A stretch of DNA of 23,877 bases from Neomoorella mulderi (GCA_011375465.1 DRZV01000100.1:1-23877), one strand, 5' to 3'. Positions 6,551 through 14,826 are shown, counted from the stretch's first letter. The notes: a model not told the origin generated them from the letters alone. Numbers and translations are program-made.

Positions 6551-8725
6551 TTGCTGGAAATGGAGCCGGACCTGCGCCAGATCCTCTATGTCTTTGAGCC
6601 CAAGGTGGAGGTTTTAAAGAACAACAACATCTTCTGCGTAACCCTTCCGGACGGAAGCATATGGGATGGGGAGGGAGAACCCCTCTCCTTTTTAGGGCTT
6701 TACTGTGACGATACCCGTTATCTCAGCCGCCTGGGGATCTTTATCGATGGGTGGCGGCCGGTGTATCTCTCCTCCTCGGTAAGGGGTTCCCACTTTGCCC
6801 AGATAGAGCTAACCAACCCTCCTTTCTTGCTGCCCGAGGGCAGGCTCATACCAGCCCAGACCCTTCATTTGAGGATTTTGAGGTTGATAAACAAGGGGGC
6901 TTTGTATCAGCGCTTCCGGCTCATCAATTTTAACCTCTTCCCGGTAAAAATAAATTTAACCATAGTTGTAGGGGCAGATTACCGGGATATCTTTGAAGTG
7001 AAGGGGTGTCAGCGCCGGGAGAGGGGACAGCTCCTGGATACAGAGGTCCATCCCCAGAGCTGCACCTTGGCCTACCGAGGTTTGGACGGGATTCTGCGCA
7101 CTACCCACATACAGTTCGAACCTTTTCCCCAGGGGATCAGCGGGCAGCCAGGGAGGGCGGAGGCTGTATACAGGCTCCTGCTGCCCCCACAGAAAAAGAT
7201 CTACCTGCACTTAAAGGTGGAACCCAATGGCTACCACACCAATTCCAACATACCTTTAGGGGATCTTTTTCCCCGAGCCACCCTGGAATTGGCCCGTCTA
7301 TACAGGCAGTGGCAGAAGGAATGTACCCAAATCATAACCGACAACAACTTTATAAACCACATGGTGACCACCGCCACCACCGATTTAAAATCTCTGGAAC
7401 TGGACTATCCAGGGGAAGGCAAAATCCTGGCAGCAGGTATCCCATGGTATACGGCGCCTTTTGGCAGGGACGCCCTTATAACTTCCTGGCAGACTTTAAT
7501 TTTGAATACAAATATAGCCAAGGATGCCCTCCTTTTCCTGGCCCACCATCAGGGCAAAAAGGTGGATGCTTGGCGGGAAGAAAGGCCGGGAAAGATTTTC
7601 CACGAATTGAGGAGGGGAGAGATGGCCAACTGCGGGGAGATACCCCATAGCCCCTACTATGGCTCGGTGGACGCCACTTTATGGTTCATTATCCTGATAG
7701 GACATATCTACCGGTGGACCAGGGACGAGGAGTTCTTGAAGGCCATATTCCCCAATCTGGAAAGAGCCCTAAACTGGTGTTTCTCCTATGGAGATGTGGA
7801 CGGCGATGGCTATATAGAATACCACAAGGAATCTCCAGCCGGCCTGAGCAATCAGGGGTGGAAGGATTCCTGGGACGGCATCCTTCACCGGGACGGAACT
7901 CTCCCCCAGGGACCCATCGCCCTGGTGGAGGTTCAGGCCTATTTTTATCAAGCCCTGCTGGAAGCCGCCTATCTCTACCGGATTTTGGGCCGGGAGGAGC
8001 CGGCCCGGGAACTGGAGACAAGGGCCCAGAGGCTCAAGGACAAATTTAACCGCGATTTTTGGATGGAGGAGGAGGGATATCTCCTTTTGGGCCTTGACGG
8101 GGAAAAAAGGCCCATCGCCACCCTGGCTTCTAATGGGGGGCACGCCCTCTTCACCGGCATTCTGGAGCCGGAGAGGGCCAGGAGGGTAGCCCGCCGGCTC
8201 CTTTCTCCAGAGTTTTACTCTGGCTGGGGTATCAGGACCCTGGGAAAATATGAAAAAAGCTATAATCCCATGAGCTACCACAACGGCTCAGTCTGGCCCC
8301 ATGATAACTCCATCATCGCGGCAGGCCTGCGTAGGTACCATTGCCTTGAGGAACTGGTAAAATTATCACAAGGGATGTTCGCTGCCAGCAGCTATTTTGA
8401 TTACAGGCGCTGGCCCGAACTCTTCTGTGGCTTTACCCGCAGGGGCCTGAGCGGGCCGGTGCGCTATCCTGTGGCCTGTGATCCCCAGGCCTGGACAGTG
8501 GGGGCCCTTTTTGCCCTGATCACCTCCCTTTTGGGGATCTCGGTCCGGGAGGAGGTCCTCTTCATCGAGAGCCCCCTTTTAATCCCCGGCACCAAGAGGA
8601 TAGAGATAAAAAACCTCCGCATAGCCCGGACCTCTTTAGATCTGGCCTTTGAGCAGAGGGGAAACAGGGTCTTCACCCACGTCCTGAGGAAAGAGGGGGA
8701 TCTCAGGATCATCATCGAAGCCTGA
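6551..8725 (+). CDS. Amylo-alpha-1,6-glucosidase / glycogen debranching enzyme-like glycoside hydrolase
   Basis: About 724 residues. The N-terminal beta-sandwich (GDE_N_bis type) holds FCVTLPDGSIWDG and LGLYCDDTRYLSRL. The C-terminal (alpha/alpha)6 hydrolase domain shows IPWYTAPFGRDALI (about 297-310), NQGWKDSWDGI (about 433-443), SYHNGSVWPHDN (about 575-586) and CDPQAWTVGALFAL (about 643-656). Such proteins are annotated as glycogen debranching enzymes, but activity on other alpha-glucosides or glucosylglycerate cannot be excluded from sequence. I chose TTG 6551 because a G-rich ribosome site (TAGGGGGGG, 6535-6543) sits 7 nt upstream and the conserved region starts soon after; ATG 6560 is an alternative. 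The frame is open further upstream, but that part overlaps the otsA promoter and is not conserved-looking. It is divergent from otsA, suggesting linked storage-glucan and trehalose metabolism. Confidence 0.85.
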   Translation: MLEMEPDLRQILYVFEPKVEVLKNNNIFCVTLPDGSIWDGEGEPLSFLGLYCDDTRYLSRLGIFIDGWRPVYLSSSVRGSHFAQIELTNPPFLLPEGRLIPAQTLHLRILRLINKGALYQRFRLINFNLFPVKINLTIVVGADYRDIFEVKGCQRRERGQLLDTEVHPQSCTLAYRGLDGILRTTHIQFEPFPQGISGQPGRAEAVYRLLLPPQKKIYLHLKVEPNGYHTNSNIPLGDLFPRATLELARLYRQWQKECTQIITDNNFINHMVTTATTDLKSLELDYPGEGKILAAGIPWYTAPFGRDALITSWQTLILNTNIAKDALLFLAHHQGKKVDAWREERPGKIFHELRRGEMANCGEIPHSPYYGSVDATLWFIILIGHIYRWTRDEEFLKAIFPNLERALNWCFSYGDVDGDGYIEYHKESPAGLSNQGWKDSWDGILHRDGTLPQGPIALVEVQAYFYQALLEAAYLYRILGREEPARELETRAQRLKDKFNRDFWMEEEGYLLLGLDGEKRPIATLASNGGHALFTGILEPERARRVARRLLSPEFYSGWGIRTLGKYEKSYNPMSYHNGSVWPHDNSIIAAGLRRYHCLEELVKLSQGMFAASSYFDYRRWPELFCGFTRRGLSGPVRYPVACDPQAWTVGALFALITSLLGISVREEVLFIESPLLIPGTKRIEIKNLRIARTSLDLAFEQRGNRVFTHVLRKEGDLRIIIEA

Positions 8726-8736
8726 TTTGTTCTTCC

Positions 8737-8766
8737 TTGACTTTAAATAAAATATCTTGTTACGAT
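8737..8766 (+). promoter_or_regulatory. Candidate sigma-A promoter for the GT4 gene
   Basis: TTGACT (8737-8742) and TACGAT (8761-8766) are 18 bp apart, about 40 bp before the glycosyltransferase start. The -10 is overlapped by an inverted repeat listed separately. Confidence 0.5.
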
Positions 8767-8771
8767 ATTTT
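8749..8771. repeat. Inverted repeat AAAATATC-N7-GATATTTT
   Basis: A perfect 8-bp inverted repeat with a 7-nt centre overlaps the candidate -10. It could be an operator for a dimeric repressor, or a weak AU-rich hairpin ending the upstream transcript. The sequence does not decide between them. Confidence 0.55.
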
Positions 8772-8805
8772 TGGCATTTATTCATCATGATGGAGGGATG
8801 CGGGT

Positions 8806-10005
8806 ATGCGCATTGCCATGATCCACTGGGCCTTTCCCCCCATCATCGGCGGGGTGGAATCCCATCTGGCCCTTCTCTGCCCTTTTCTACAAAAACAGGG
8901 ACACCAAGTGGCCCTCCTCACCGGGTCCGCACCCGGCGCTCCAGCCCAGGAGAATTATCAGGAAGTGATGGTGAAGCGTTCCCCCTTGCTGGATCTGAAT
9001 GGCCTAACCCCGGAGGAAATAGAAGCCCGGGAAGGGGAAATCAGAAATTTGCTGGAGGACTTCTTGCTCTTCTGGAAACCCGAGGTGGTGCATGCCCACA
9101 ACCTCCATTACTTCAGCTTTGTCCATGCCCATCACCTCCAGGAAATATGTAGAAAACATGGTTGGCCCTTGATTTTAACCGCCCACAACGTGTGGCAAGA
9201 CCACGTATGGCATCGGATGAATTCCCTGGCCGGGGGATGGGATCATGTGATAGCGGTGAGCCATTACATACGCCAGGAACTCATCTACAATGGCTATCCC
9301 CTGGATCGTATAACGGTGGTGCATCATGGTATAGATACCGTCTATTTCCGTCCCCCCGCCAAGGGGGAGAGGGAAGCCTTGTGGGAAGCTTACCCTGCCT
9401 GGAAGGGGCGCAGGGTGGTGTTCCATCCCGCCAGGATGAGCCTGGCCAAAGGATGCGACGTGAGCATAAGGGCTTTGGCCCTGGTGCGGGAAGAGTTCCC
9501 CGATGTTTTGCTGGTAATGGCAGGCCATACTAAAACCGTGGACTGGGAAGCAAAACAGTCCAAGGAGGTGGCCCTGCTCAGACAGTTGATAGCCGACTTG
9601 GATTTGGAAGATCACGTATACATCCACTTTTTCCCTTGGCAGGAGATGCCTCGGGCCTATCGGGCAGCGGAGATCTGCATCTACCCCTCTGTTTCTCAGG
9701 AGCCTTTCGGGGTGGTGATGCTGGAAGCCATGGCCACAGCCCGCCCCATAATAGTCAGCCGCTGCGGGGGCATGCCGGAGGTGATCTTGCCAGGCTATAA
9801 CGGTTTTCTGGTGGATCCCAGGGATCACCAGGATCTGGCCCGTTGGATCCTCTTCCTCCTGAGATGCCCTGAAGTAGGGGAAGCGGTGGGCAATACGGGT
9901 CGCCGCCTGATGGAGGAAAAATATACGGTGGCCATGATGGTCCGCAATACCCTGGCGGTTTACCGCAAGGTTTTAACCGCCTCCCGGGCGGCTGTGGAAA
10001 ATTAG
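8806..10005 (+). CDS. Glycosyltransferase family 4 (GT-B fold)
   Basis: 399 residues with the two Rossmann domains of GT4 enzymes. The N-terminal acceptor domain starts MRIAMIHWAFPPIIGGVESH, with the usual glycine-rich loop, and VVHAHNLHYF follows. The donor domain has VVHHGIDTVYFRP and the EX7E motif EPFGVVMLEAMA (Glu299, Glu307), followed by GGMPEVI and NGFLVDPRD. It has no membrane segment. It follows the debranching enzyme gene by about 80 bp, with its own possible promoter, and is followed by a terminator. The sugar donor and acceptor cannot be read from the sequence. The context suggests glucan or glucoside metabolism, possibly sucrose-phosphate- or glucoside-forming, but envelope glycan synthesis is equally possible. 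The start ATG has GGAGGGATGCGGGT upstream. Confidence 0.88.
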   Translation: MRIAMIHWAFPPIIGGVESHLALLCPFLQKQGHQVALLTGSAPGAPAQENYQEVMVKRSPLLDLNGLTPEEIEAREGEIRNLLEDFLLFWKPEVVHAHNLHYFSFVHAHHLQEICRKHGWPLILTAHNVWQDHVWHRMNSLAGGWDHVIAVSHYIRQELIYNGYPLDRITVVHHGIDTVYFRPPAKGEREALWEAYPAWKGRRVVFHPARMSLAKGCDVSIRALALVREEFPDVLLVMAGHTKTVDWEAKQSKEVALLRQLIADLDLEDHVYIHFFPWQEMPRAYRAAEICIYPSVSQEPFGVVMLEAMATARPIIVSRCGGMPEVILPGYNGFLVDPRDHQDLARWILFLLRCPEVGEAVGNTGRRLMEEKYTVAMMVRNTLAVYRKVLTASRAAVEN

Positions 10006-10008
10006 GAG

Positions 10009-10035
10009 AAGGGGCGGAAAGCCCCTTTGGTTTTT
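10009..10035 (+). terminator. Rho-independent terminator after the GT4 gene
   Basis: AAGGGGC-GGAAA-GCCCCTT (stem 10009-10015 and 10021-10027) is followed by TGGTTTTT. It starts just after the glycosyltransferase stop and immediately before the lysA promoter. Confidence 0.88.
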
Positions 10036-10036
10036 C

Positions 10037-10065
10037 TAGACATGGGGCCTAACCTCGGTTAAAAT
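10037..10065 (+). promoter_or_regulatory. Sigma-A promoter of the lysA-rip-trpS-scpA unit
   Basis: TAGACA (10037-10042), 17 bp, TAAAAT (10060-10065): five of six matches in both boxes with ideal spacing. It lies directly downstream of a terminator and about 38 bp before the lysA ATG. Confidence 0.75.
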
Positions 10066-10085
10066 GAAGACATGATATGGCTGGC

Positions 10086-10100
10086 AGGAGGCGGGCTCCT
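10086..10100 (+). promoter_or_regulatory. Small hairpin covering the lysA ribosome site
   Basis: AGGAG-GCGGG-CTCCT places most of the lysA Shine-Dalgarno (AGGAGG) in a 5-bp stem. The ATG follows at 10103. It may moderate translation, but the stem is short. No lysine riboswitch is visible. Confidence 0.45.
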
Positions 10101-10102
10101 TT

Positions 10103-11416
10103 ATGGAACTTCCTGGTACCCTACGGATAAATGAAAGGGGACAGCTGGAGCTGGGGGGAATAGAGGTTACGGCCTTAGCTGCAGTTTTCGGTACCCCCCT
10201 TTACCTTTACGATGAGGCCCTCATAAGGGATAACTGCCGGAAATTCTGTCAAGCCTTCAGGGTTAAAGAGGGCTGGAGCCAGGTGCTTTACGCGGGCAAG
10301 GCCTTCTTGACCACCGCCATGTGTAGAATCGTACACAGCGAGGGGTTGGGGCTAGACGTGGTCTCAGGGGGAGAAATATACACCGCCATTGAGGCCGGGT
10401 TTCCCGCTTCCAAGATATATTTTCATGGCAACAACAAGACCTACGAGGAGATATGCCTGGCCCTGGAGGCTGGAGTGGGTCACTTTGTGGTGGACAATTT
10501 TATGGAATTGGAAACCTTGAGCCGCCTGAGCGCCGAGCGGGGAAAGAAAACACCGGTGCTCCTGCGCATCACCCCTGGTATTGAGGCCCACACCCATAGA
10601 TATATCCAAACGGGCCAGGAAGGGTCCAAATTCGGTTTTCCTTTAGCCCAGGCCCTGGCGGCTGCCCGGAGGGCCAAGGAACTGCCGGGGATAGAATATA
10701 GGGGGCTTCACTGCCATCTGGGATCCCAGATAATGGAAATAAATCCCTACCAGCAGACCCTTTCCCTCCTGATGGATTTGGCCCGGGCTATAAAGGGGAA
10801 TACAGGCCTGGTGACTCAACAGCTGAACCTGGGCGGAGGGTTTGGCATAAGGTATACCCCTGAAGATCGCCCCCCTTCTCCTGCCCTCTGGGGAGAAACC
10901 CTTCTGGCCTGCCTGGAAGAGGAAAGCAGGAAGAACAAGCTCCCCCGGCCTTTGCTTTTAGTGGAGCCGGGCCGGGCCATAATAGGGCCAGCAGGGCACA
11001 CTGCTTATAGGGTAGGTACTATCAAGGAAGTGCCAGGGGGGAGAAAATATGTGGCAGTGGACGGGGGGATGGCCGATAATATCCGTCCTGCCCTATATCA
11101 GGCCAAGTATATGGCGGTTCTGGCCAATAAGGCGGCCCTACCGCCTTCAGAAGAGGTGACCATAGTAGGCAAATGCTGTGAAACAGGGGACGTGCTTATA
11201 GAAAATATCGCTTTGCCTCCAGTGGAGCCGGGGGACATACTGGTGGTTCTGAATACAGGGGCTTACAGCTATTCCATGGCCAGCAATTATAACCGCCTTC
11301 CCCGCCCCGCTGGGGTACTGGTGAACCAGGGCAGGGCCTTCCTCATCCTCAAGAGGGAGGATTATAAAGACCTTTTGCGTCAGGATCTCATACCGCCCCA
11401 TCTGGCCTTGAAATAG
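10103..11416 (+). CDS. lysA: Diaminopimelate decarboxylase
   Basis: Decarboxylates meso-diaminopimelate to L-lysine, the last step of lysine synthesis. It is a PLP enzyme of fold type III, and at 437 residues it has the normal length. The Schiff-base lysine is Lys66 in LYAGKAF. Other marks are HFVVDNFMELE, the block HCHLGSQI (about residue 203), the phosphate-binding LGGGFGIRY, LVEPGRAI (about 286-293), GKCCETGDVL with the catalytic Cys, and the C-terminal GAYSYSMASNYN. The ATG has AGGAGG 11 nt upstream inside a small hairpin. It is the first gene after a clear promoter, with rip 22 bp downstream, so lysA, rip, trpS and scpA probably form one unit. Confidence 0.96.
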   Translation: MELPGTLRINERGQLELGGIEVTALAAVFGTPLYLYDEALIRDNCRKFCQAFRVKEGWSQVLYAGKAFLTTAMCRIVHSEGLGLDVVSGGEIYTAIEAGFPASKIYFHGNNKTYEEICLALEAGVGHFVVDNFMELETLSRLSAERGKKTPVLLRITPGIEAHTHRYIQTGQEGSKFGFPLAQALAAARRAKELPGIEYRGLHCHLGSQIMEINPYQQTLSLLMDLARAIKGNTGLVTQQLNLGGGFGIRYTPEDRPPSPALWGETLLACLEEESRKNKLPRPLLLVEPGRAIIGPAGHTAYRVGTIKEVPGGRKYVAVDGGMADNIRPALYQAKYMAVLANKAALPPSEEVTIVGKCCETGDVLIENIALPPVEPGDILVVLNTGAYSYSMASNYNRLPRPAGVLVNQGRAFLILKREDYKDLLRQDLIPPHLALK

Positions 11417-11438
11417 CCTATCAGGAAAGGAGCTAAAG

Positions 11439-12071
11439 ATGTTTTTAAAGGATCTGGCCGATTTTTTGATGGCCGTACCCGTAATTTTGATTTCCCTCAC
11501 CTTCCACGAATACGCCCACGGCAAGGTGGCTTATATGCTGGGGGATCCCACCGCCAAGAATATGGGCAGGCTCACCCTAAATCCGCTGGCCCATTTGGAC
11601 CCCCTGGGCACCCTGCTGTTGCTCCTGGTGGGATTTGGCTGGGCCAAACCTGTGCCGGTAAATCCCTATTACTTTCACACCGATCCCCGAAGGGGCATGA
11701 TGCTGGTGGGGCTGGCCGGCCCTCTGATGAACCTGGTGTTGGCCTATCTATCCGCAGTGGCCCTGCACCTCCTTCACCGTGGGCCTGTTTTCCCCTATAC
11801 CCACTATATCTTTATTTTTCTGAAGCTGAAGGTGCTCTACAACGTGATCCTGGCGGTGTTCAATCTGCTGCCCATCCCTCCCCTGGACGGCTCCAGGGTG
11901 CTGGCCGGCCTACTGCCGCCCTCATGCGGCTATTTTTTAGATCAACTGGAGCGATACGGAGTGTTGATCCTGTTCGTTCTGATCTTTACGGGTATTCTGG
12001 GCAGGATTCTCTGGCCCTTGATAAATCTGGTGCTGACAGGAATAGATAATCTAGCCCGTCTGGCCTTCTAG
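11439..12071 (+). CDS. Site-2 protease family membrane metalloprotease (Rip1/YwhC-like)
   Basis: A polytopic membrane protein of 210 residues. The zinc-binding HEYAH motif is at residues 23-27 in the first hydrophobic segment, and the second active-site motif, NLLPIPPLDGSRV, is near residue 145 (Asp is the third zinc ligand). GLAGPLMNL lies between them, and at least four hydrophobic segments are evident. This is the small peptidase M50 subgroup without a PDZ domain, found in Firmicutes next to trpS and scpAB. Its substrate is unknown. It should not be called SpoIVFB without the sporulation-specific context, because gene order matches the housekeeping homologue. The start has AAAGGAGCTAAAG directly upstream. 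Confidence 0.92.
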   Translation: MFLKDLADFLMAVPVILISLTFHEYAHGKVAYMLGDPTAKNMGRLTLNPLAHLDPLGTLLLLLVGFGWAKPVPVNPYYFHTDPRRGMMLVGLAGPLMNLVLAYLSAVALHLLHRGPVFPYTHYIFIFLKLKVLYNVILAVFNLLPIPPLDGSRVLAGLLPPSCGYFLDQLERYGVLILFVLIFTGILGRILWPLINLVLTGIDNLARLAF

Positions 12072-12088
12072 AATAAGGAGGTAGAAAG

Positions 12089-13072
12089 ATGCGGATTTTG
12101 AGCGGTATGCGGCCCACCGGGCAGCTTCACATAGGGCACTTGAGCGTGCTGGAAAATTGGGTGAGGCTCCAGGAGGAGGGGAATGAATGCTACTACTTCA
12201 TATCCGACTGGCACGCCCTCACCACCCATTATGACGAGACGGAAAGCCTTAAAGGGCATATCCAGGAGATGCTCCTGGATTGGCTGGCCGCAGGGCTGGA
12301 TCCGGACAAGAGCGTTCTCTTTCTCCAGTCCTGGGTTAAAGAACATGCGGAATTGCACCTGCTGTTTTCCATGTTTACCCCCGTTTCCTGGCTGGAACGG
12401 GTTCCCACTTACAAGGATCAAATCAGGCAGCTGGGGGAAGAGGGGAAAGACGTGGCCACTTACGGTTTTTTGGGCTATCCCCTCCTGATGTCCGCCGATA
12501 TACTCATCTACCGGGCAGAGGGGGTTCCTGTGGGGGAAGACCAGCTACCCCATCTGGAATTCTGCCGGGAGGTGGCCAGGCGCTTCAATTACCTCTACAG
12601 GGTGAACCTTTTCCCCGAACCCCAGGCGCTGCTTGCCAGGGTGCCGAGCTTACCCGGTATAGACGGCAGGAAGATGAGCAAAAGCTATGGAAACGTCATA
12701 CCCCTCTCCGCCTCCCCCGAGGAAGTGGAGGAAAAGGTGAGGATGATGGTGACCGACCCGGCCCGGATAAGGCGGAGCGATCCAGGGCATCCTGAGGTGT
12801 GCCTCGTCTATACCTATCACAAGATCTACAACCCCCAGGATTTAGGGGAAATAGAGGAGAGCTGCCGGAAGGCCCTGATAGGGTGTGTGGACTGCAAAAA
12901 GCGTCTGGCAGACAGGTTAAATCGGGTTTTGGATCCCCTGCGGGAACGCCGTTCCAGGTGGAAGGACAGGGGGGAGGAGTTGCGGGAGCTCCTGGTGGCC
13001 GGATCCCAAAAGGCCAGAAAGGAAGCTGCCCTTACCATGGAGAGGGTAAGGGAGGCGATGGGGCTATTTTAG
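12089..13072 (+). CDS. trpS: Tryptophanyl-tRNA synthetase
   Basis: Charges tRNA-Trp; class Ic synthetase. At 327 residues it has the usual length. The HIGH signature is TGQLHIGHL (HIGH at residues 14-17) and the KMSKS loop is GRKMSKSYGN, near residue 192. YPLLMSADILIY, in the Trp-binding region, and VGEDQLPHLE are also family-specific. It ends ERVREAMGLF, like its relatives. The ATG has AAGGAGG 9 bp upstream, and rip ends 17 bp before. Its stop overlaps the probable scpA start. No T-box leader is seen immediately upstream, so it is probably co-transcribed from the lysA promoter. Confidence 0.97.
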   Translation: MRILSGMRPTGQLHIGHLSVLENWVRLQEEGNECYYFISDWHALTTHYDETESLKGHIQEMLLDWLAAGLDPDKSVLFLQSWVKEHAELHLLFSMFTPVSWLERVPTYKDQIRQLGEEGKDVATYGFLGYPLLMSADILIYRAEGVPVGEDQLPHLEFCREVARRFNYLYRVNLFPEPQALLARVPSLPGIDGRKMSKSYGNVIPLSASPEEVEEKVRMMVTDPARIRRSDPGHPEVCLVYTYHKIYNPQDLGEIEESCRKALIGCVDCKKRLADRLNRVLDPLRERRSRWKDRGEELRELLVAGSQKARKEAALTMERVREAMGLF

Positions 13073-13795
13073 ATACCGAGGAAGAGATCCGTCTGGAAAA
13101 CTTCCATGGTCCCCTGGCCCTCCTCCTGCACCTGGTGGAACGCCGCCAGATAGAGATAGAGAGGGTTTCCATAGCAGCGGTGGCAGACCAATTTTGGGAG
13201 TTGGCCCAGAGATCCAAGGGGTTAAACCTGGACTGGACCAGCGAATTCCTCTTACTGGCGGCAGAACTCTTGTTGCTTAAGGCCAGATTGCTGCTGAAGG
13301 CGCCTTCTTTTCGGGAGGAGGAAGATCCCCCCTTTGGGCCTCTCTCTGGAGGAAAGGCTTAAGGTTTACCAGGTATACCGGAGGGCAGCCGAGGGGTTGA
13401 GGGAGAGGTTGGCTCAGGGGGCCTTGATCTTCAGCCGCCCCCCGGAGACAGGGATCTGCCGGGACAGGGAGGAAATGCCGCGGCAGATAGCCCCGGAGAA
13501 GCTGCTGGAGTTTTATCTAAAGGCCCTTTCGCGAAAAAAGCAGTCATCAGAAATAAAACCCCCTATGGTGCTCCCTCCCCCCATCTCCCTGGAGAGCAAA
13601 ATTAGGATTATTTTCAGGATCTTGCGTCATAGGGTGCGGATTACCTTTAAGGAAATCCTGGGAAGGATCCTGAGCCGCAGGGAAGTGATCGCAAGCTTCA
13701 TGGCCCTTTTAGAACTGGCCAAGAGGGGGAGAGTGGTCCTCAGGCAGGAAAAGAGTTTTGGGGACATAGAAGTGGAGAAGGTGGTAGGCGGCTAA
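13066..13795 (+). pseudogene. scpA: Segregation and condensation protein A (frameshifted, no usual start codon)
   Basis: ScpA is the kleisin that bridges SMC heads with ScpB in chromosome condensation. The N-terminal piece reads EEIRLENFHGPLALLLHLVER...LLLKARLLL, the SMC-head-binding domain. The C-terminal piece reads LSLEERLKVYQVY...RREVIASFMALLELAKRGRV, the winged-helix domain. They lie in different frames. Removing one C from the CCCCCC at 13326-13331 joins them as EEDPPLGLSLEERLKV, giving about 243 residues. As written, the first frame stops at 13362. No ATG, GTG or TTG lies near the expected start. ATT at 13066, with GGGAGG about 10 nt upstream and overlapping the trpS stop, is the best candidate. 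ScpA is normally important for growth, so a sequencing error is a serious possibility. Confidence 0.85.
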
Positions 13796-14008
13796 GCTAT
13801 TTGACACTACCGGAGGCCGAAACGCCACAAGAGCCCATGGGCTGGGCTGTCGGGGCTGCGGTATTGCCCTGCGGCCCAAGAGCACCTTGCGCCCCTAGGC
13901 TGGTTTGGAAGCGGGCGCCGCTTCTCCGAAAGGGGAAATCCCCTGAAGAAAGGTTCCTGGGCGGCTCGATGGCTTTTCGCCTGCTGGAAGAGAAGGGGAC
14001 AGGAGGGC
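13796..14008. other. Non-coding insert between scpA and fic
   Basis: These 213 bp have no convincing gene. Reading frames are open in places, but the product (Pro/Ala/Arg-rich) matches nothing I recognise. AGGGGAAATCCCCT near 13931-13944 is near-palindromic. A TTGACA at 13801 has no matching -10. It is probably part of the accessory DNA that brought fic. Confidence 0.4.
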
Positions 14009-14817
14009 TTGCTGGCAGAGATCCTTGCTGGGATAGACCATCTCAAAGAGAGGCTAGATAGGGCCAGGCCCCTCACACCCGCAGAGGTTCAACGGCTGAG
14101 GGAATACCTGCTGGTGGAGTGGACGCATCATTCCACGGCCCTGGAAGGCAACACCCTTGATCTGCGCGAGACGCGCATCGTCCTGCTGGATGGCCTCACC
14201 GTGGGCGGCAAGACCCTCCGGGAGCACCTGGAAGTGCTGGATCATCGGGAGGCCGTGGAGTGGCTGGAGGCAGCGGTGCGGGAGGGGCAACCCCTCTCCG
14301 AGGGGCTGATCCGGGAACTCCATCGGCTGGTTACGAGATCCACCCTGCCGGAGGAGGCGGGAAGATATCGGAGGGGTGGAGTGCGGATCGCGGGTAGCCG
14401 CCATGTGCCTCCGCCCGCCTGGGAGGTGCCCGCCCTGGTGCGAGGGATGGTGGAAGAGTATAACAGGCGAAGGGGGAAAGACCATCCGGTAGCCCTGGCG
14501 GCGTGGCTTCACTGGCGATTGGCTTTCATGCACCCCTTTGCCGACGGCAACGGCCGCACGGCGCGGCTATTCTATTGATGAACTTTTCCCTGATGTCCGA
14601 CGGCTACCCCCCGGCGGTGATCAGAAAAGAAGATCGGGAGCGGTACCTGGACGCCCTGGAGAGGGCCTCCGTGGAGGGGGATCTGGAAGAGTTCACCCTG
14701 CTGGTGGCGGAAAGGGTACAGGAAAGCCTTTGCTTGTACCTGGAGGCGGCAGGAGAGGAGTTGCCGGAACAGTTCCGGCGTCCGGCAAGCCGGGGGCCGA
14801 AGGGGCCGATCCTCTGA
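14009..14817 (+). pseudogene. Fic-domain protein split by a 5-bp tandem duplication
   Basis: Fic proteins usually transfer AMP from ATP onto target-protein hydroxyls. The first piece (189 residues) has the N-terminal self-inhibitory motif, STALEGN at residues 42-48 (class II Fic, S/TxxxE[G/N]), and the catalytic loop HPFADGNGR at 175-183. Right after GRTAR it reads LFY and stops at 14576-14578. The expected continuation, LLMNFSLMSDGYPPAVI, is in another frame. The cause is a tandem CTATT CTATT at 14567-14576; one copy would give Arg-Leu-Leu-Met-Asn. The stop overlaps an ATG (TGATG, 14576-14580), so the C-terminal 80 residues could be made by reinitiation. The start is uncertain: TTG 14009 fits homology but is only 2 nt from AGGAGG. 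The gene sits between scpA and scpB and has its own terminator. Confidence 0.85.
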
Positions 14818-14826
14818 TTTCCTCCC

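Noticed and set aside
11439..12071. Naming the site-2 protease SpoIVFB because sporulation genes are nearby
   Set aside because: It sits in the lysA-trpS housekeeping unit rather than with spoIVFA, and the small PDZ-less form is common outside sporulation.
13801..13829. TTGACA at 13801 as a fic promoter
   Set aside because: No -10-like hexamer stands 16-18 bp downstream.
13801..14061. An 86-codon open frame between scpA and fic
   Set aside because: Low-complexity Pro/Ala/Arg-rich product, no ribosome site, no family resemblance, and it overlaps the fic start region.
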